From positions 1 through 64,000 of the forward strand of contig JBEKYC010000025.1 of the NCBI GenBank assembly GCA_049511415.1: a stretch of DNA of 64,000 bases, in the 5' to 3' direction. A program made the position numbers and the translations under genes. Positions 61,461 through 64,000 of the stretch are shown here, one piece after another. The notes beneath the pieces are model-generated. The model worked only from the letters and a program-made list of their open reading frames with translations, was not told the origin of the DNA and did no database searches. The first letter of the stretch is position 1. Each line of letters starts with the position of its first letter. Source of the DNA: Bog-159 sp049511415. GTDB lineage: Bacteria; Acidobacteriota; Terriglobia; Bryobacterales; Bryobacteraceae.

Positions 61461-62639
61461 CTACTTGCCCAACAGCTTTTTGGCGATCGTCATCAACTGT
61501 ATGTTGCTGGTGCCCTCATAAATCCGGCCGATCTTGGCGTCCCGGTAGAGTTTTTCCACCGGATAATCCTTGGTAATGCCTACGCCGCCGTGCACCTCAA
61601 TGGCCTTGGACGCCACCTTCTCGGCGATCTCGGAGCTGTAGTACTTGGCCATGGCCGCTTCGGTCTGGAACGGCATACCGGCATCCCGCAACCGCGCGGC
61701 GTTGTACACCAGCAGCCGCGCCGCCTCCACCTCGGTGGCCATGACCGCAAGCTGGAATTGCACTCCCTGGAACTCGCCGATGGACTTGCCGAACTGCTTG
61801 CGCTCCCGCGCGTAGGCCACCGCGTGCTCCAGCGCGCCGCGCGCCAGCCCGATCATCTGCGAGCCGATGGCGATGCGCCCTTCGTTCAATGTCTCGATGG
61901 CGATCTTGTAGCCTTTGCCGACCTCGCCGATCACGTTCTCCTTCGGCACGCGGCAATTATCCAGGATCAGTTCACAAGTAGACGACGCCCGGATGCCCAG
62001 CTTGTCTTCTTTCTTGCCGACCTGAAAACCCGTGAAGGCGCGCTCGATCAGAAATGCTGTGATTCCCCGGTATCCTGCCGCCGGATCGGCATTGGCGAAC
62101 AGCAGGAACAATCCCGATTCGGCGGCGTTGGTAATCCACAGCTTACGGCCGGTGACCAGAAAGTGATCGCCCGCATCCACCGCGCGCGTCGCCATGGCGA
62201 AGGCATCCGAACCCGAGCCCGCCTCGGACAGCGCATAAGAGGCCACCGTGTCCGTAGCCAGGCGCGGCAGGTACTTCTTCTTCTGCGCGGCATTGGCCCA
62301 CTTCAGGACGGCGTTATTGACGATGGTATTCTGCACGTCCGCGATCACGCCGGCTGACGGATCGACCGCCGACAATTCCTCCACCGCCAGGATGCACTGA
62401 AAGAAGCTGCCGCCTGAGCCGCCGTATTCTTCGGGGATCTCGATGCCCATCAAGCCCAACTCGAAAAACTGGCGGATGATGTCCTTGCGAAACACCCCGG
62501 CTTCGTCCATCTCGCGGACGTACGGCCCGATCTGTTCGCGCGCGAACTGGCGCACGGTGGTCTGAAAAAGCTTCTCTTCTTCCGATAACGCGGTGAGAGG
62601 CTGCGGATGAATCTCGGCTTGCTGCGCGCTGGCTGGCAT
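61461..62639 (-). CDS. Acyl-CoA dehydrogenase
   Basis: 392 residues, full length. N-terminal helical domain, beta domain with YALSEAGSGSDAFAM (FAD and substrate site), and C-terminal helical domain with IEVHGGVGITKDYPVE and the catalytic Glu in RIYEGTSNIQ, which is typical of short/branched-chain and butyryl-CoA dehydrogenases. Catalyses the alpha,beta-desaturation of acyl-CoA in fatty-acid or amino-acid breakdown. Follows the alanine dehydrogenase gene by 11 bases on the same strand. Confidence 0.95.
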   Translation of the reverse strand: MPASAQQAEIHPQPLTALSEEEKLFQTTVRQFAREQIGPYVREMDEAGVFRKDIIRQFFELGLMGIEIPEEYGGSGGSFFQCILAVEELSAVDPSAGVIADVQNTIVNNAVLKWANAAQKKKYLPRLATDTVASYALSEAGSGSDAFAMATRAVDAGDHFLVTGRKLWITNAAESGLFLLFANADPAAGYRGITAFLIERAFTGFQVGKKEDKLGIRASSTCELILDNCRVPKENVIGEVGKGYKIAIETLNEGRIAIGSQMIGLARGALEHAVAYARERKQFGKSIGEFQGVQFQLAVMATEVEAARLLVYNAARLRDAGMPFQTEAAMAKYYSSEIAEKVASKAIEVHGGVGITKDYPVEKLYRDAKIGRIYEGTSNIQLMTIAKKLLGK

Positions 62640-62650
62640 GGCGTCACTTC

Positions 62651-63763
62651 CTATACTACACCGGCCAATTCGCGGTACTGGCGGCCCTGCGATGCGGCTA
62701 CGGCGGCGTGCGTGACGAAGCCGTTATAGGTGTTCACGCCTTCGCGCAGGCCTTCGTGCTCCGTGCAGGCGCGCTCCAGTCCTTTGTTGGCGAGTTGCAT
62801 GAGGTAGGGGAAAGTGGCGTTGGTAAGCGCGAAGGTCGAAGTATGCGGCACGGCCGCGGGCATGTTCGAGACGCAGTAGTGCAGCACGCCATCCACGAAG
62901 TAGATCGGCTCGGTATGCGTAGTGGCGTGCGAAGTTTCGAAGCAGCCGCCCTGGTCGATGGCCACATCCACCACCACTGCCCCGTGTTTCATGTTGGCGA
63001 TCATCTCGCGCCGCACCAGCTTGGGCGCCGACGCGCCCGGGATGAGCACAGCCCCTACCACCAGGTCCGCGCTTTTCAACGTTTCGCTGATGGTCCAGGC
63101 GTTGGACGCGAGCGTTACGATCTGGCCGCCGAAGATATCATCCAATTGGCGCAGGCGGTTCAAATTGCGGTCGATCATGGTGACGTGCGCACCCATCCCC
63201 AGCGCGATCTTGGCGGCGTTAGTGCCCACCACGCCCCCGCCGATGATTACGCAATTGGCCGGCGCCACTCCGGGTACGCCGCCGAGCAGTACACCGCGGC
63301 CCCCGTTGGGCGCTTCCAGGTATTGCGCGCCCACTTGCACGGACATCCGTCCGGCCACTTCGCTCATGGGAGTCAGCAGCGGCAGCGATCCGTCGGGGTC
63401 ATGGATCGTTTCGTACGCCACGCCGTTCACTTTGGCTTCGAGCATGCGGTTGGTCAGCTCCGGCAGCGGCGCCAGATGCAGATAGGTGAACAGGATCAAG
63501 CCGGGCCTCAAATGCCCGTATTCCTGCGGTTGCGGCTCTTTGACTTTGACCACCAGGTCGGCACGCCGCCAGACCTCCGCGGCCGATGGCAGGATCTCGG
63601 CGCCCGCCGCGGCGTACTCCTGGTCCGTGAGCACGCTCCCCTGGCCGGCGGTGGATTGTACCAACACCTGGTGGCCGGCCTCGCACAGTGCCGTCACTCC
63701 GCTGGGCACGAGGCCTACGCGCGTCTCATGATCTTTGACTTCCTTGGGGACCCCGACGATCAT
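62651..63763 (-). CDS. ald: Alanine dehydrogenase
   Basis: 370 residues from the ATG at 63761-63763, preceded by GGAGGAG; the 21-codon extension upstream was rejected. Begins MIVGVPKEVKDHETRVGLVP, has catalytic Lys in VVKVKEPQ and His in TYLHLAPL, the NAD loop IIGGGVVGTNAAKIALGMGA, and the signature IDQGGCFETSHATTHTEP. Interconverts L-alanine and pyruvate with NAD. Upstream of acyl-CoA dehydrogenase and possibly co-transcribed. Confidence 0.96.
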   Translation of the reverse strand: MIVGVPKEVKDHETRVGLVPSGVTALCEAGHQVLVQSTAGQGSVLTDQEYAAAGAEILPSAAEVWRRADLVVKVKEPQPQEYGHLRPGLILFTYLHLAPLPELTNRMLEAKVNGVAYETIHDPDGSLPLLTPMSEVAGRMSVQVGAQYLEAPNGGRGVLLGGVPGVAPANCVIIGGGVVGTNAAKIALGMGAHVTMIDRNLNRLRQLDDIFGGQIVTLASNAWTISETLKSADLVVGAVLIPGASAPKLVRREMIANMKHGAVVVDVAIDQGGCFETSHATTHTEPIYFVDGVLHYCVSNMPAAVPHTSTFALTNATFPYLMQLANKGLERACTEHEGLREGVNTYNGFVTHAAVAASQGRQYRELAGVV

Positions 63764-63844
63764 CGAAGTGCTCCTCCATAGCGTGGTGCTGAAATAGCGT
63801 ATCACACGCCACGAGGGCCGGTTCATCTGCCGTCCGCGCGGGGA

Positions 63845-63997
63845 TCAGTGCGCCCGCTTGAAAAACTGGACCTCCCGTTCATGTTTCTCGGCGGCCTCGC
63901 GAGTCTTGAATGTGCCCAGATTCCTTGGTTTACCGGTCTTGGCGTCCGTCTTTCTGGAATACAGGCGATACTCCCCGTTCTTGAGTTTCCGAATCAT
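63845..63997 (-). CDS. Small basic conserved protein
   Basis: 50 residues, MIRKLKNGEYRLYSRKTDAK ... NLGTFKTREAAEKHEREVQF, ending FKRAH. The sequence matches a small widespread protein in which a beta hairpin (GEYRLYSRK) precedes a helix. No known function. A stop codon and a complete frame are visible; the ATG at 63995-63997 lies 3 bases from the window edge, so its promoter region is not seen. Confidence 0.75.
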   Translation of the reverse strand: MIRKLKNGEYRLYSRKTDAKTGKPRNLGTFKTREAAEKHEREVQFFKRAH

Positions 63998-64000
63998 ACC

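Noticed and set aside
1..64000. Search for CRISPR arrays, tRNA/rRNA genes, prophage or transposase genes
   Set aside because: None visible by eye. The only tandem repeats are the two 8-bp arrays at 9105 and 9519, which lack spacers.

Overview
The window reads as chromosome of a soil-type Acidobacteriota, most likely near Bryobacterales/Solibacter. This is an inference from gene content: two very large Oar-like TonB receptors with N-terminal carboxypeptidase-regulatory domains, a protein ending in the Solibacter-type TIGR03437 repeat region, a winged-helix regulator family expanded in Acidobacteria, a PSCyt1/DUF1549/DUF1501 cytochrome cluster, and high GC with many 4-bp ATGA gene overlaps. No rRNA, tRNA, CRISPR array, integrase or transposase was seen. 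Most genes are ordinary chromosomal genes, with decayed or mobile-looking patches between them.

Layout. 1-4.9 kb: 5' end of a RecA/ImuA-like gene, a divergent TonB receptor broken by a small frameshifting deletion, larB, and remains of a small toxin-antitoxin-like pair. 5-15.2 kb (minus strand): amidase with a Tat-type leader protein, bifunctional aroDE, a sugar-binding lipoprotein, a four-helix-bundle (S23) gene bracketed by 8-bp tandem arrays in inverted orientation, an SDR, a PH-domain membrane protein, a LolA-like protein and an M16 peptidase pair with one catalytic and one non-catalytic member. 15.3-22.8 kb: sigma-54 activator, PilZ protein, GH2 glycosidase, hpnE desaturase and an RsbU-like phosphatase ending at a bidirectional terminator. 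22.8-35.8 kb: large TonB receptor divergent from a membrane-anchored winged-helix/double-malectin sensor, then AKR, SDR, EamA exporter, a lipase-like TIGR03437 protein and a TlpA-like protein. 35.8-42.5 kb: TPR protein and a coupled operon PSCyt1-DUF1549/DUF1553, cytochrome c-PQQ quinoprotein, DUF1501 Tat protein.

42.5-47.9 kb is a corrinoid region: a cobalamin riboswitch in front of a BtuB-like receptor, then PduO adenosyltransferase, a DUF6580-like membrane protein, a PP-loop ATPase of the Dph6 family and a signal-less BtuF-like protein, the last three coupled by 4-bp overlaps. No BtuC or BtuD is present. 48-49.8 kb carries an EVE protein and an unknown exported/membrane pair.

50-58.9 kb looks like one surface-polymer system. 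It has a PDZ/GAF/PAS histidine kinase and an NtrC-type regulator (with a GAFTSA instead of GAFTGA loop), a chain-length protein, an ExeA-type ATPase and a BY-kinase in the order typical of exosortase/PEP-CTERM loci, and a PEP-CTERM-like protein. Sigma-54 type -24/-12 sites precede both the kinase and the PEP-CTERM gene, suggesting that the pair controls the locus. A decayed brnTA-like module lies between regulator and polymer genes. 58.9-64 kb: ssb, small proteins, a CDGSH protein, a LolA-like protein, acyl-CoA dehydrogenase, alanine dehydrogenase and a small basic protein.
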